Shown piece after piece: positions 8,395-17,821 of a stretch of DNA of 64,000 nt (the stretch's first letter is position 1; each line of letters starts with the position of its first letter). A program made the position numbers and the translations under genes. This DNA is from Antricoccus suffuscus. GTDB lineage: Bacteria; Actinomycetota; Actinomycetes; Mycobacteriales; Antricoccaceae. Under the pieces are notes generated by a model. The model saw nothing but the letters and a program-made list of their open reading frames with translations. It searched no databases and was not told the DNA's origin. The stretch spans positions 1 to 64,000 of the forward strand of contig NZ_PVUE01000006.1 of NCBI RefSeq assembly GCF_003003235.1, given 5' to 3'.

Positions 8395-9483
8395 TTACTG
8401 GTGGTCGTCTTTCCAGGTGTAGTCGCCGTTGTCGGCGTTGGTCACCGTGATCGTGATGTCGACGTTGTCACCACCATCTGCCTTTGCATGGCACTTGTAC
8501 TCAGCGCCCTTTTCGACCTTCAACTGGTCTTTGTCGCACTTGAAGCCACTGAGTTTCGTCTGGTACTGATCGTTGTACTGCGCGGTGACATCGGAGGCAA
8601 CGGCGCTCTTGTCAAGGACCTTCGTGCTGAGTGGACCGAGGGCAAGCCAGGTGCCGACGCCGCCGAGCGCAAGGATTACGACGGCGACAATGCCAATGAT
8701 GAGGCCCTTGTTGCTCTTCTTGGGGGCGGCCGGCTGGTTCCAGCCGGTCTGGGGTCCGGCCTGCTGACCGTAGCCAGCGGTCGCAGGCTGTCCGTACTGG
8801 TCATAGCCGCCCTGCTGCTGGCCATAAGGATCGGCCGCCGGCTGCTGTCCGTACTGGTCATAACCGCCCTGCTGCTGGCCGTAGGGGTCGGCCTGGGGCT
8901 GGCCGTAACCCTGCTGGGCATACGGATCGCCCTGCTGCTGGCCGTAACCCTGCTGGCCGTAAGGGTCCGCTGGCTGACCGTAGTCCTGGCCGTACTGCTG
9001 GGTGGCGTACGGATCCGCGCTCTGACCATACTGGCCGGCGCCGTACACCTGGGTAGGCTGCTCATAGCCACCGGTCTGAGGCGCGCCGTACTGCTGATCC
9101 GGCGGCGGGGTCGGCTGTGCGCCCGTCGATGGTGCCTGTCCATAAGGCTGCTGCCCGTAAGGCTGTTGTCCATAAGGCTGCTGACCGTATGGCTGCGCAC
9201 CGGTGGCAGGCTGTTGGCCTTGGTCATAACCGCCAGGCTGATATGGCTGCTGACCCTGGTCGTAGCCGCCGCCGGGCTGATATGGCTGCTGACCCTGGTC
9301 GTAGCCGCCGCCGGGCTGATATGGCTGCTGATTATCAGGGTAGGACGGTGTGCTTCCAGTCGCCGGACCCTGCTGCGAGCCGTCGTGAGGAGCCTGGCCC
9401 TGCGCCGGTACGCCGCCGGTGCCCGGCTGCTGCGGTGGCTGCTGACCGTTTTGGTTGCCGTCGCCGCTAGGCGGATACGTCAT
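8395..9483 (-). CDS. DUF4333 membrane protein with long Gln/Tyr/Gly/Pro-rich N-terminal region
   Basis: 362 aa. Residues 1 to about 255 are low complexity (repeats such as [26 protein letters not shown] and GGYDQYGQQ). One transmembrane helix ([23 protein letters not shown], about 262-284) follows, then an extracellular DUF4333 domain of ~78 aa with its two conserved cysteines (GFKCDKDQ and EYKCHAK), probably disulfide-linked. The function of DUF4333 is unknown. ATG 9483 has a ribosome site (AAAGGGGT, 6 nt spacing). The place between the exonuclease gene and helY matches Rv2091c. The N-terminal half should be intrinsically disordered and cytoplasmic. Confidence 0.85.
   Translation of the reverse strand: MTYPPSGDGNQNGQQPPQQPGTGGVPAQGQAPHDGSQQGPATGSTPSYPDNQQPYQPGGGYDQGQQPYQPGGGYDQGQQPYQPGGYDQGQQPATGAQPYGQQPYGQQPYGQQPYGQAPSTGAQPTPPPDQQYGAPQTGGYEQPTQVYGAGQYGQSADPYATQQYGQDYGQPADPYGQQGYGQQQGDPYAQQGYGQPQADPYGQQQGGYDQYGQQPAADPYGQQQGGYDQYGQPATAGYGQQAGPQTGWNQPAAPKKSNKGLIIGIVAVVILALGGVGTWLALGPLSTKVLDKSAVASDVTAQYNDQYQTKLSGFKCDKDQLKVEKGAEYKCHAKADGGDNVDITITVTNADNGDYTWKDDHQ
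9139..9331 (-). repeat. Tandem coding repeats in the DUF4333 gene
   Basis: Two adjoining repeat types are visible at DNA level: a 15-bp unit encoding PYGQQ (four near-identical copies) and a ~45-bp unit encoding [13 protein letters not shown] (three copies, one lacking a Gly codon). Boundaries are approximate. Confidence 0.7.
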
Positions 9484-9645
9484 CGTGTTACCCCTTTTTC
9501 AACTGGCCGTCTGGGTGCGGCCTCTACTGTATTGCAGACCGACCCGTTATTCGTGACCTACCGCCTAAAATGACTTCAGGACGGTAACTCCCGGGAATTC
9601 TAGGGTGGTGGTGCGGATTAGCCCCCTAATACCGCACCACCGTGG

Positions 9646-12492
9646 CTACGACGTAAGACCATTTCCTCTGGTTGCATCGATTTCCGCGAATTCTGCCGCG
9701 CCCAAGTTGTCGTCGGTCACATACCCGAGCCGTTCTGCTGGCAGAGCGCCGGTTGAATCGGCCAGTACGCCGCGGCGCATGAGGCTCGCGGCCTCGTGCG
9801 CGGTGCGAGTCACGGACGGATCGACGGCATCAGTTGGTAGCCGTGCGATCTGACCAAGCATGTCGATGACCTGCCGACACCAACGAACGAAATCTCCAGG
9901 CGACAGTTCCACACCCGCGCCGCGCAGGTTGCGCAGTACTTGTTCGAGGCTGTCCCCCACAGTCCATCGGTACGCCGCGAGCGCGAATCCGTGGTCAGGT
10001 TCACGGATGAGCGGCGCATTCGCTTGCCCCGCGGACTCGCTGATCTGGGCCCATACGTCATGCGTGGCTTGGAGTACGGCGCGCACGGCTTTGGATCCGA
10101 CCGGCACCGTATGGGTCTCGAACCGTTCCCCGGAACGGCTTTCATACAGCAGAGCCGAGACGACGCCAGCGAGTTCCGGCGCGGTCAGCTCGTCCCAAAG
10201 TCCGCGGCGCAGACAGTCCGCCGCAAGCAGGTCTGATTCGCTCCACAGCCGAGAAAGCAATGCGCCATCGTCGGTGACGACAAATTCCGATCCGTCGGCC
10301 TCCAGGTAGCCGAGAGTCTCGAGTACGGTGCAGATGCTGTCGAAGGTGCGCCCGAGCGACGTCGTACGTCCTTGGACGCGGGCGGTGAGTGTCTCGGCCC
10401 GACGCAAGGCGTGCCGAGCGTTCTCGAATTCGCGCACGTGCCGGTCGCGGTCGGTGCACTCATGGACGGGGTGCGCCTTAATCTGCGCGCGCAGCTCGTG
10501 GACTTGCTCATCGACCGGGTCGGCCCCGCGACCGATCCGAGCGCCCTTCAACGGAAGGTCACGGGTGACGTTGGCGAGGTTCGCGGCCAAATCACGTCGC
10601 GCCTGAGCAGACCGATGCGCGAAGGACTTGTTGACCTTCATCCGCCCGACGGGAATGACCGCGTCGTGGAAGTCGCGCATCGGCACCCGGCCGGCCCATT
10701 TTCCGGCCGTCAGCACGACAAGCCGCGGCTCGTCCGACGTCGACACCGACTCGAGGACGACCGCTGGCCCACGGTGCCGCCCGCTCGGTACGACGATGAT
10801 GTCACCGCGACGCAGCGCCGCGACCGACGATTCGACCCGATCGCGGCGACCGGCCGAGCGGGACTTCGCGGCGCCCTTTTCAAGATCGCTCAGCGCGCGC
10901 CGCAGGTCGGCGTACTGCTCGACCGATCCGCGGCTGCAGGTGATCTTGTCGGTGACCTCACGCGCCTCGCGCGCGGCCTGATCGCGCTGCTTGACCAGTC
11001 CGACGACCGCGCGGTCGGCCTGAAACTGGGCGAAGGACTGCTCGAGCAGATGCCGTCCCTCCTCCCGACCGATCTGGCGGACGAGGTTGACGGCCATGTT
11101 GTACGACGGTCGAAACGACGATCGGAGCGGAAATGTGCGGGTCGTCGCCAGCCCGGCGACGTCGTTGGGGTCGAGGTCTGGACCCCAAATGACGACGGCG
11201 TGCCCCTCGACGTCGATCCCGCGCCTGCCGGCGCGCCCGGTCAACTGGGTGAATTCGCCAGGCGTGAGGCGGTTGTGCGACTCACCGTTGTACTTCACCA
11301 TGCGTTCCAATACGACGGTGCGGGCCGGCATGTTGATGCCAAGCGCGAGTGTTTCAGTCGCGAACACGACCTTGCACAGCCCACGAAGAAACAGCTCTTC
11401 GACCGTCTCCTTGAAGATCGGGATCAGTCCCGCATGGTGAGCGGCCACGCCGCGCTCCAGCCCGTCGAGCCATTCCCAGTAGCCGAGCACTTGCAGGTCC
11501 GCGTCAGACAGGCTTTGGGTGCGGCCGGTGACGATTCGCCGAACCTCTTCGCGGTCCTCGTCGTCTATCAGGCGAATGCCAGAGCGCAGGCACTGTTCGA
11601 CCGCGGCGTCGCAGCCGACCCGGCTGAAAATGAAGTAGATCGCCGGCAGCAGGGCACCGCGATCGAGCCGGTCGACGATGTCCGATCGCCGCGGTGGACG
11701 CCATTTCTCTCGTGTGTGGCGCCGGCGCTCGACGCGCATCGCCTGCTCGCGCGCGACCCGAACCAATACCCTGTTAGCGCCGGACTTCTTCTGGGCGGCG
11801 CCCGGCCGATGCTCGGCCTCGGTGTCGAGCAGGTCGTAGATCTTGTTGCCGACCATCATGTGCTGCCACAGCGGCACCGGACGGTAGTCACTGACGACGA
11901 CGGCCGTGTCACCGCGCACCGTAACCAGCCACTCACCGAACTCCTCGGCGTTGCTCACCGTCGCGGACAACGAGACGAGCTGCACCTTCGCGTCGAGATG
12001 GATGATCACCTCTTCCCAGACCGCGCCGCGGAACCGGTCGGCCAGGTAATGCACCTCGTCCATCACCACGAAGCCGAGATCGTCGAGGGTGCTGGAGCCG
12101 ACGTACAGCATGTTGCGCAGCACCTCGGTCGTCATCACGAGTATCGGCGCATGCGGGTTGATCGAGTTGTCGCCAGTGAGTAACCCGACCTTCTCGGCGC
12201 CGTACCTCGTCACGAGATCGGCGTACTTCTGGTTCGACAGCGCCTTGATCGGTGTGGTGTATGCGCAGCCGAGACCCTGTGCCATCGCCAGGTGTACGGC
12301 GAACTCCCCCACGATCGTCTTGCCCGCGCCGGTCGGTGCGCACACGAGCACACCGAGGCCGTCTTCGAGGGCGCGACAGCCAGCGGTCTGAAAATCATCG
12401 AGATCGAACGGGAGCTCCGACCTGAACTGCGCGAGCTGGCTGTACTTGCTTCGGTCCTTCGCAGCGGAATACGCCTGTGCGGGACTGTCCAT
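9646..12492 (-). CDS. helY: Ski2/Mtr4-like DEXH RNA helicase HelY
   Basis: Superfamily 2 helicase, 948 aa. Motifs in order: Walker A APTGAGKT (~residue 52), DEVH (~145), SLSATVSN, a helicase C domain with ETLALGINMPARTV and QLTGRAGRRGID, then a long middle region and a C-terminal DSHCT domain (EFVVTDDGALLSRLWSESDLL onward). RNA helicase activity is inferred from Ski2/Mtr4 relatives. Upstream, TAGGCT lies 7 nt before the ATG (12500-12505), close to the leaderless spacing, and no ribosome site is seen. It follows tatC on the same strand as in M. tuberculosis (Rv2092c). Confidence 0.92.
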   Translation of the reverse strand: MDSPAQAYSAAKDRSKYSQLAQFRSELPFDLDDFQTAGCRALEDGLGVLVCAPTGAGKTIVGEFAVHLAMAQGLGCAYTTPIKALSNQKYADLVTRYGAEKVGLLTGDNSINPHAPILVMTTEVLRNMLYVGSSTLDDLGFVVMDEVHYLADRFRGAVWEEVIIHLDAKVQLVSLSATVSNAEEFGEWLVTVRGDTAVVVSDYRPVPLWQHMMVGNKIYDLLDTEAEHRPGAAQKKSGANRVLVRVAREQAMRVERRRHTREKWRPPRRSDIVDRLDRGALLPAIYFIFSRVGCDAAVEQCLRSGIRLIDDEDREEVRRIVTGRTQSLSDADLQVLGYWEWLDGLERGVAAHHAGLIPIFKETVEELFLRGLCKVVFATETLALGINMPARTVVLERMVKYNGESHNRLTPGEFTQLTGRAGRRGIDVEGHAVVIWGPDLDPNDVAGLATTRTFPLRSSFRPSYNMAVNLVRQIGREEGRHLLEQSFAQFQADRAVVGLVKQRDQAAREAREVTDKITCSRGSVEQYADLRRALSDLEKGAAKSRSAGRRDRVESSVAALRRGDIIVVPSGRHRGPAVVLESVSTSDEPRLVVLTAGKWAGRVPMRDFHDAVIPVGRMKVNKSFAHRSAQARRDLAANLANVTRDLPLKGARIGRGADPVDEQVHELRAQIKAHPVHECTDRDRHVREFENARHALRRAETLTARVQGRTTSLGRTFDSICTVLETLGYLEADGSEFVVTDDGALLSRLWSESDLLAADCLRRGLWDELTAPELAGVVSALLYESRSGERFETHTVPVGSKAVRAVLQATHDVWAQISESAGQANAPLIREPDHGFALAAYRWTVGDSLEQVLRNLRGAGVELSPGDFVRWCRQVIDMLGQIARLPTDAVDPSVTRTAHEAASLMRRGVLADSTGALPAERLGYVTDDNLGAAEFAEIDATRGNGLTS

Positions 12493-12550
12493 GCATCCGA
12501 GCCTACGTGGTTCTACCAGTGACGCTGCGCCAATAGGCCGTATCGCGGGA

Positions 12551-13441
12551 TTACTCCTCCGGATTCAGCGGGGACGGTTCATCGTCGGGGATGTCTTCGA
12601 ACCCTTGCGCCATCTGTCGGCGCGCCACTCGCTTGTCGTGGACGCGCGCGAACTGGATTGCGCACTCAAACAAGATCGCCATCGGGATCGCCATCGCGAG
12701 CATAGAGAACGGGTCTTGGCTCGGCGTGATGACTGCGGCGAACACGAACGTCAGGAAGATCAGCCAGCGACGCGACTTCTTCAGTAGGTCGTACTTAAGG
12801 ACACCGACGAGGTTGAGCATCACCATCAGTAATGGAAGCTCGAAACTGACGCCGAACACGATAAGCAGGATGATCACGAAGTTGAGGTACTCCGGCGCCG
12901 ACAGCGCCGCTGTGACGTCTGGCCCGGCCAGCCCGACGAGCACCCGCAGTCCGGCCTTGAGCGTCAAGTAGGCGCAGGCGGTGCCCAGCGCGAACAAGAA
13001 CGAGGAGACGCCCACGAAGGACACCGCCCACCGGCGTTCGTTCTTGTGCAGGCCAGGTGTCACAAACGCCCACAACTCATAGAGCCAGAACGGTGCCGAG
13101 ATGACCATGCCGGTCATGAAGCTGATTTTGAGGCGAAGGACCAGGCCGTCCGTGGGATTGAAGAACAATAGCTTGCAGCCGCCGGTGCCGTCCGTGAGGC
13201 GCATGCTCGCCGGGAGGTCACAGTAGGGGTTTTGGAGGAACTGGAGCAGCCCGTGCGAATACCACCAAAATCCGATGGCCGCGCCAATCACGATGAAGAT
13301 GAGCGCCTTGAAGATCCGGGACCGCAACTCGCGCAGATGCTCGATGAGCGTCATCGAGCGCTCAGGGCTCTTCGTCTTCTTACGTTTTTCGGGCGGCGAC
13401 GGCAATGGAGGACTCGGCGATGCGGACGGGAGAGACGGCAC
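12551..13441 (-). CDS. tatC: Sec-independent translocase subunit TatC
   Basis: Core receptor of the twin-arginine export pathway in the cytoplasmic membrane. Six hydrophobic segments are visible, starting at IFKALIFIVIGAAIGFWWYS. The hallmark MTLIEHLRELRSRI lies at residue ~30 and a periplasmic FNPTDG loop is present. Residues 1-29 form a Pro/Ser-rich, then basic extension. The GTG at 13441 has no good ribosome site, and ATG 13354 (MTLIEHL) is an alternative start. The tail is acidic (DIPDDEPSPLNPEE). It lies 28 bp after tatA. Confidence 0.93.
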   Translation of the reverse strand: MPSLPSASPSPPLPSPPEKRKKTKSPERSMTLIEHLRELRSRIFKALIFIVIGAAIGFWWYSHGLLQFLQNPYCDLPASMRLTDGTGGCKLLFFNPTDGLVLRLKISFMTGMVISAPFWLYELWAFVTPGLHKNERRWAVSFVGVSSFLFALGTACAYLTLKAGLRVLVGLAGPDVTAALSAPEYLNFVIILLIVFGVSFELPLLMVMLNLVGVLKYDLLKKSRRWLIFLTFVFAAVITPSQDPFSMLAMAIPMAILFECAIQFARVHDKRVARRQMAQGFEDIPDDEPSPLNPEE

Positions 13442-13469
13442 GGGGCGTAAACGTCCGGGCTATCGGTCG

Positions 13470-13937
13470 TTAGCCGCGAGGCTGGGTCTGCGGGTCGTAC
13501 GCCGGGGCCGGCTCCGCTGCCGCTGACGGCGTCGAGGCGGGCTGCTGCGCAGGTGCGACGTAGGGGGCGGGCTGAGCCGCCGGTGTAGCCGGAGCCGGTG
13601 CGGCTTGCTGAGGAGCGGTTGGCTGAGCCATAGGTTGCGCCGACGGCTGGGCGGGCTGTGCTTCTGTGTAGGCCGGCTGGGCTGGCGGCTGTGCTGTGTA
13701 GGTCGGCTGGGCTGGCGGCTGCTCGGTGTATGACGGCGTGGCCGGCGCCAGCGGCGAACGCACGGTCTGCGCCTCAGCCTTGGTGACGACGTCGTCTTCC
13801 TTAAAGCCCTTCATCTCGCCCTTGAAGATGCGCAGAGATCGGCCGATCGCACGAGTCGCGTCGGGCAGTTTCTTGTATCCGAACAGCGCAAAAATTACGA
13901 TCGCAATGATGATGATCTCGGGGGCGCCGAGGTTCAT
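13470..13937 (-). CDS. tatA: Sec-independent translocase subunit TatA
   Basis: Pore-forming Tat component, 155 aa. An N-terminal helix ([19 protein letters not shown]) with the conserved FG-K-LP hinge is followed by an amphipathic helix ([20 protein letters not shown]). The remaining ~100 residues are a Pro/Ala/Gln/Thr-rich tail with [10 protein letters not shown]-type repeats, longer than the usual TatA tail of about 30-40 residues. ATG 13937 has a strong ribosome site (GGAGG, 7 nt). It is co-directional with tatC. Confidence 0.93.
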   Translation of the reverse strand: MNLGAPEIIIIAIVIFALFGYKKLPDATRAIGRSLRIFKGEMKGFKEDDVVTKAEAQTVRSPLAPATPSYTEQPPAQPTYTAQPPAQPAYTEAQPAQPSAQPMAQPTAPQQAAPAPATPAAQPAPYVAPAQQPASTPSAAAEPAPAYDPQTQPRG

Positions 13938-13951
13938 GGCAGTTCCTCCAA

Positions 13952-14227
13952 CTAGGACGTTGTTTCGAGTGTACGTCCTGTGTGTTCGTTCGCAGTATGT
14001 CCGGCGAGAACGTCCAGGTGGGATTCGTTCACGGTCTGATGTTTCGCGACCGTGGGCCGCGCAACGTTGGCCAACGACATGAGCACCGCGACATACGGCG
14101 CCGTGTCGTCTTGGGCGACCTTGACCGCCTTTTGTAGCCGTTTGAGGTGGCCCAACACATCGAACACCAGGATGGCGAGCACGATCAGCGCCACCACCAC
14201 GACCGCAATGCAGATCCAGAGCACCAT
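13952..14227 (-). CDS. Small single-pass membrane protein of unknown function
   Basis: 91 aa with one N-terminal transmembrane helix ([21 protein letters not shown]) and a soluble helical/polar remainder ([26 protein letters not shown]). I do not recognise a family. It ends 14 bp before the tatA start and may be transcribed with tat. The start is supported by a TACACT box 6 nt upstream of the ATG, consistent with a leaderless mRNA. The topology (short periplasmic N-terminus or signal anchor) resembles small actinobacterial DUF948-like proteins, but this is only a resemblance. Confidence 0.65.
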   Translation of the reverse strand: MVLWICIAVVVVALIVLAILVFDVLGHLKRLQKAVKVAQDDTAPYVAVLMSLANVARPTVAKHQTVNESHLDVLAGHTANEHTGRTLETTS

Positions 14228-14233
14228 GCGGCC

Positions 14234-14239
14234 AGTGTA
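14234..14239 (-). promoter_or_regulatory. -10 box TACACT, leaderless promoter for the small membrane protein and perhaps tatAC
   Basis: On the minus strand TACACT, 6 nt (GGCCGC), ATG. The gene runs directly into tatA with a 14-bp gap, so this may be the tat operon promoter. Confidence 0.6.
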
Positions 14240-14261
14240 GAGGTGGTTACGACATATTCGC

Positions 14262-15806
14262 TCAGCGCAGCGGCTTTCCCCACTTTTCCTTGTCGCCGAG
14301 CTCTGCTCGCAGTGCCGGTTTGACCACCTTGCCGCCAGGATTGCGCGGCAGTGGTTCGCGGCGGTACTGGATGTACTGCGGGATCTTGAAGTCCGCGATC
14401 TTGCCTTGGAGGTAGGCGACGATGGCGGCGGGGTCTTCGGCCGAACCGGGCGCTGGTACGACGACCGCGCCGACCTTCTCCCCCATCACCTCGTCGGGTA
14501 CGCCGACGACGGCGACCTCGCCGATGCCGGGCGCCGCAGCGAGGGCGTTTTCGACCTCGAAACTGTAGACGTTTTCACCGCCGCGGTTGATCAAGTCTTT
14601 CGCGCGGTCGACGATATAGACCAGACCCGACGGATCGACCCTGGCGAGATCGCCGGTCCGCAACCAGCCGTCGAGGAACGCCGCAGCGGTCTGTTCGGGT
14701 TTGTTCCAGTACGACGCGGTGACGTTGGGCCCCTTGACCAACAGCTCGCCCACGCCCGTGTCGGGGTCCGGTTCGTGCAGCGCGATGTCGTCGACCGGGA
14801 CGACGAATCCGACCGAGTCCGCGTGCTCGGCGGCGTACCGGTCCGGGAGTGTGGTCATGAGCGAGGCGGACTCGGTCATTCCGAATCCGTTGGCCACGAC
14901 GGCCTGTGGAAACGCGGCCTTTATCCGATGCACCAGGTCCGGCGCAATGGGTGCGCCGCCGTATCCGATCCACCGCACGGGCGAGGTGTCGGTGTCGACG
15001 AACTGGGGGTGCCCAATCAACAGTTGGTAGACCGCAGGAACAGTGACGAGGAAGTTGATCCGTTCGTACGGGATCGTCTCCAGCAGCACGCCCAGGTCCA
15101 ATGCGGGCAGGATGACACTGGTGCCCCCGGTGTAGATCGTGACGAGCAGTTGGCTGTTGCACCCTGTGACGTGAAACAGCGGCACCGAGATCAGCGTGCG
15201 CAGGTCCGCGCCGACGTCGGCAGGCAGGCTCAGGCCGCGGATCATGTTTTCGCAGTTAGACAGGAATCCCTCATGCGTGGTGAGGGCCCCCTTCGGTGCG
15301 CCGGTTGTGCCGCTGGTGTAGAAGATCGCCGCGAGCGTGTCCAGCTGCGGGTCCGGCGCAAGGTAGGGCTCGCCGTCCGGCAGCGGTTCTCCCGCCCGAA
15401 ACACAAATCGCGCTCCGGAGTCGTCGAGTACGTACTGCACTTCGGGTTCGGCGAACCGGGTGTTGATGGGTACGGCGACGGCACCGGCCAGCAGGCAGCC
15501 AAAGAATGCGACCACCCAGTCGTTGCCGGCCGGGGTGAGGATCGCGGCGCGGTCGCCCGAGGTGACACCCGCTTCCTTAAGACCCCCGGCGACCCGGCTT
15601 GCGCGTCGCCATAGGTCGGCGTAACTAATCCGGCTTCCGCCGACCTCCACGATCGCTTCCGCGTCGGGCGTGGACTCGGCGTGCTGGCGCAGGACATGCA
15701 CCAGCGACTGGGGAAGGTCGTCGTACCGGCTGATGCCGTCCGCGCCTCGGGTGATGCCCTCGCTGCGGATCGGGTTGTCACCGCGCGGCAGTGCCTCGAT
15801 CGTCAT
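14262..15806 (-). CDS. AMP-dependent acyl-CoA synthetase/ligase
   Basis: ANL-superfamily adenylating enzyme, 514 aa. It shows the P-loop-like YTSGTTGAPKG, the GYGGAPIAP and GFGMTES motifs, the hinge region WLRTGDLARVDPSGLVYIVD with KDLINRGGENV, and the C-terminal catalytic-type Lys in NPGGKVVKP. The acid substrate is not predictable. The ATG overlaps the stop of the upstream phosphotriesterase-family gene by one base (TAATG), so the two are translationally coupled. In M. tuberculosis pafC and tatA are neighbours, so this pair looks inserted between them. A lactone- or ester-derived acid released by the partner is a reasonable substrate guess. Confidence 0.88.
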   Translation of the reverse strand: MTIEALPRGDNPIRSEGITRGADGISRYDDLPQSLVHVLRQHAESTPDAEAIVEVGGSRISYADLWRRASRVAGGLKEAGVTSGDRAAILTPAGNDWVVAFFGCLLAGAVAVPINTRFAEPEVQYVLDDSGARFVFRAGEPLPDGEPYLAPDPQLDTLAAIFYTSGTTGAPKGALTTHEGFLSNCENMIRGLSLPADVGADLRTLISVPLFHVTGCNSQLLVTIYTGGTSVILPALDLGVLLETIPYERINFLVTVPAVYQLLIGHPQFVDTDTSPVRWIGYGGAPIAPDLVHRIKAAFPQAVVANGFGMTESASLMTTLPDRYAAEHADSVGFVVPVDDIALHEPDPDTGVGELLVKGPNVTASYWNKPEQTAAAFLDGWLRTGDLARVDPSGLVYIVDRAKDLINRGGENVYSFEVENALAAAPGIGEVAVVGVPDEVMGEKVGAVVVPAPGSAEDPAAIVAYLQGKIADFKIPQYIQYRREPLPRNPGGKVVKPALRAELGDKEKWGKPLR

Positions 15807-16777
15807 TATTTAGCTCCGACGGTGAAGTAGTTGCGCGGGTTGTCGACCAGCATCGTGGTGATCTGTTCCTCGGTCACGCCCCGCTCGCGCAGCGCAGGCA
15901 GCACGTCGTCGTGGATATGGGTGAAGTGCCAGTTGGGCACGGCGGCTTCTTTGGTGTCGGTCGGGAACCAGTCGATGTAACACGAGGCATCGTGGGCCAG
16001 AACAATTTTCTCGGCGTACCCGCGTCGACACATTTCGGCGACCGTGTTGACCCGCTGCTCGAACGGCAGCAGTACGTCGAGTCCGAAGCGGTCCATCCCT
16101 ACATAGGAGCCGGCCTCGACAAGTTTCGTGAGGTAGTCCAGGTTGTCGCTGTCTCCGCTGTGACCGATGACGACCTTCGTCGGGTCGACACCGCACTCGG
16201 CGAAGATCTTCTGCACGATCAGCCCAGACCCGATATGCGGGTTGGTGTGCACCGTGATCGGCGCCCCTGTCTCGGTGTGCGCGGCCGCCACCGCGCGCAT
16301 TACCCGCTCTACGCCGGGGGTCAGGCCCTGTTCTTCAATTGCGCATTTGAGGAACGCCGCCTTGACCGACGTACCGGCAATCCCTTCCGTTATGTCCTTG
16401 ACGAACATCGCGATCATCGGGTCGTCGCCGCCGAACATCGTTTCGGGGCCGACGTACTGCAGGAAGAACGGAATCTCGTTGTAGGTGTACAGCCCGGTCG
16501 CGGCGATGATGTTGATATCGACCTGCTCGTTGATCCGCTGGATCCGCGGGATATAACGTCCGAGGCCGATCACGGTCGGGTCGACGATGGTATCGACGCC
16601 GCGCTCTTTGAGCGCCTTCAGCTTGGTAACTGCATCCGCGACGCGCACATCCTCGTCCCAGTAGTCGGGGTAGTTCTCGCGGATCTCTTCGCTGAGCACG
16701 AACACATGCTCGTGCATGAGCACTGTGCCGAGTTCGTCGATATCTACCTGACCGCGCACGCTCTCGACGTTCGCCAT
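15806..16777 (-). CDS. Phosphotriesterase-family metal-dependent hydrolase (probable lactonase/esterase)
   Basis: TIM-barrel amidohydrolase-superfamily member, 323 aa. Binuclear metal site elements are visible: HEHVF (HxH), a Lys in VKAAFLKCAIEEQG likely to be the carboxylated bridge, ITVHTNPH, VVIGHSGDSDN and the late Asp in IVLAHDASC. Many relatives annotated as phosphotriesterases are lactonases, so phosphotriester hydrolysis should not be assumed. ATG 16777 has a GGAGG site 7-8 nt upstream. Its stop is fused to the start of the acyl-CoA ligase, suggesting one catabolic step feeding the next. Confidence 0.85.
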   Translation of the reverse strand: MANVESVRGQVDIDELGTVLMHEHVFVLSEEIRENYPDYWDEDVRVADAVTKLKALKERGVDTIVDPTVIGLGRYIPRIQRINEQVDINIIAATGLYTYNEIPFFLQYVGPETMFGGDDPMIAMFVKDITEGIAGTSVKAAFLKCAIEEQGLTPGVERVMRAVAAAHTETGAPITVHTNPHIGSGLIVQKIFAECGVDPTKVVIGHSGDSDNLDYLTKLVEAGSYVGMDRFGLDVLLPFEQRVNTVAEMCRRGYAEKIVLAHDASCYIDWFPTDTKEAAVPNWHFTHIHDDVLPALRERGVTEEQITTMLVDNPRNYFTVGAK

Positions 16778-16855
16778 CGCGGAGCCTCCAGTTCATGCCG
16801 ATTGATGATTCTGCTCACCCTAACCATTCGTGGGTGCCGACGCGAGGCGCAGCAC

Positions 16856-17821
16856 TTAGCGGTAGTTGTTGAGCGCCTCGCCGCTTCGCTCCCCGATGCG
16901 ATGGGCCGCTTCGAGCACGTGCGGATCAATGAACGCGGCGACCCCGGCCGACCCGAGCTGCCAGAGCAGGCGTTCGAGGGCATCGTCCTCGGCGACCGGC
17001 AATTCCGCGTACGTCGTACCGTCATCGGCGTACTCGACGTTTTCCAGCTCGTAGTAGTCGGTGAGCCAGCGCCCGCCGAGACTCAGTTTCAGACTCACGA
17101 CGGTGTCGTCCGGGCCTGGCTCGTAGACCCCCGCGGACAGGTCGCGGGGGTCGTCTTCTGGTGGGCTGGCCGGCTCGTCAAGAACAAGCGCACGGTCGAT
17201 CCGGTCGAGCCGAAATGTCCGCATGTCTTCGGCGCGCCGGCACCATGCTTGTAGGTAGTCCCCGCCCGGGACCCGGACCATCCGGACCGGGTCGACCACC
17301 CGCGTCGTCTTCTCGTCTCTCGTCGCGACGTAATAGTCGATTTCCAATGCGCGACGGGACTCAAGAGCCTTCTTGACATCCGCCGCAACGGCTGGTGTCG
17401 GCGTGGCGCTTACCGCGATTGCCCGGGAAGTGGATGCCCGGTCCCCCACCGCGGTCTCGATCTTGTCCAGTGCGGATGTCACAGAGTCGTTGTCCACTAG
17501 CTCCGGGCTCGCGGTCAACGCCCGCAGCGCGACGATCAGCGCCGTCGCCTCCTGCTGTGTCAACTGTAGCGGGCGGTCGATACCCGCATCGAAACTGATG
17601 TCAACTACCTCCCCGTTGAAGCTGACTTCGATCATCTCGCCCATCCCCTGGCCGGGGAGCCCGCAGAACCACAGCGCCTTGAGGTCCTTACGGATCTGGG
17701 CCGGTGAGGTATCGAACTCGGCGGCGAGCTCCTGGACAGTGACGCCCTCATGAGTCTGCACATACGGCACGAGCAGACTCATGCGGCGCAGTTGGGTTTG
17801 TGAATTTCCGACGGACGTCAC
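16856..17821 (-). CDS. pafC: WYL-domain transcription regulator PafC
   Basis: 321 aa from the GTG at 17821, chosen because GTGA overlaps the pafB stop by 4 bp. An N-terminal winged helix (LVPYVQTHEGVTVQELAAEFDTS), a WYL domain (GDYLQAWCRRAEDMRTFRLDRI) and a C-terminal WCX-type extension (VSLKLSLGGRWL...) are visible. In mycobacteria PafC acts with PafB as a heterodimer that activates LexA-independent DNA-damage promoters; the gene name comes from the Pup ligase neighbourhood. The next gene downstream here is the phosphotriesterase-family gene, 78 bp on, not tatA. Confidence 0.9.
   Translation of the reverse strand: MTSVGNSQTQLRRMSLLVPYVQTHEGVTVQELAAEFDTSPAQIRKDLKALWFCGLPGQGMGEMIEVSFNGEVVDISFDAGIDRPLQLTQQEATALIVALRALTASPELVDNDSVTSALDKIETAVGDRASTSRAIAVSATPTPAVAADVKKALESRRALEIDYYVATRDEKTTRVVDPVRMVRVPGGDYLQAWCRRAEDMRTFRLDRIDRALVLDEPASPPEDDPRDLSAGVYEPGPDDTVVSLKLSLGGRWLTDYYELENVEYADDGTTYAELPVAEDDALERLLWQLGSAGVAAFIDPHVLEAAHRIGERSGEALNNYR

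Noticed and set aside
10372-12183. 603-codon plus-strand open frame opposite helY
   Set aside because: It lies wholly within helY on the other strand, has no domain I recognise and an Arg/Asp/Val-rich composition typical of antisense frames in GC-rich genes.
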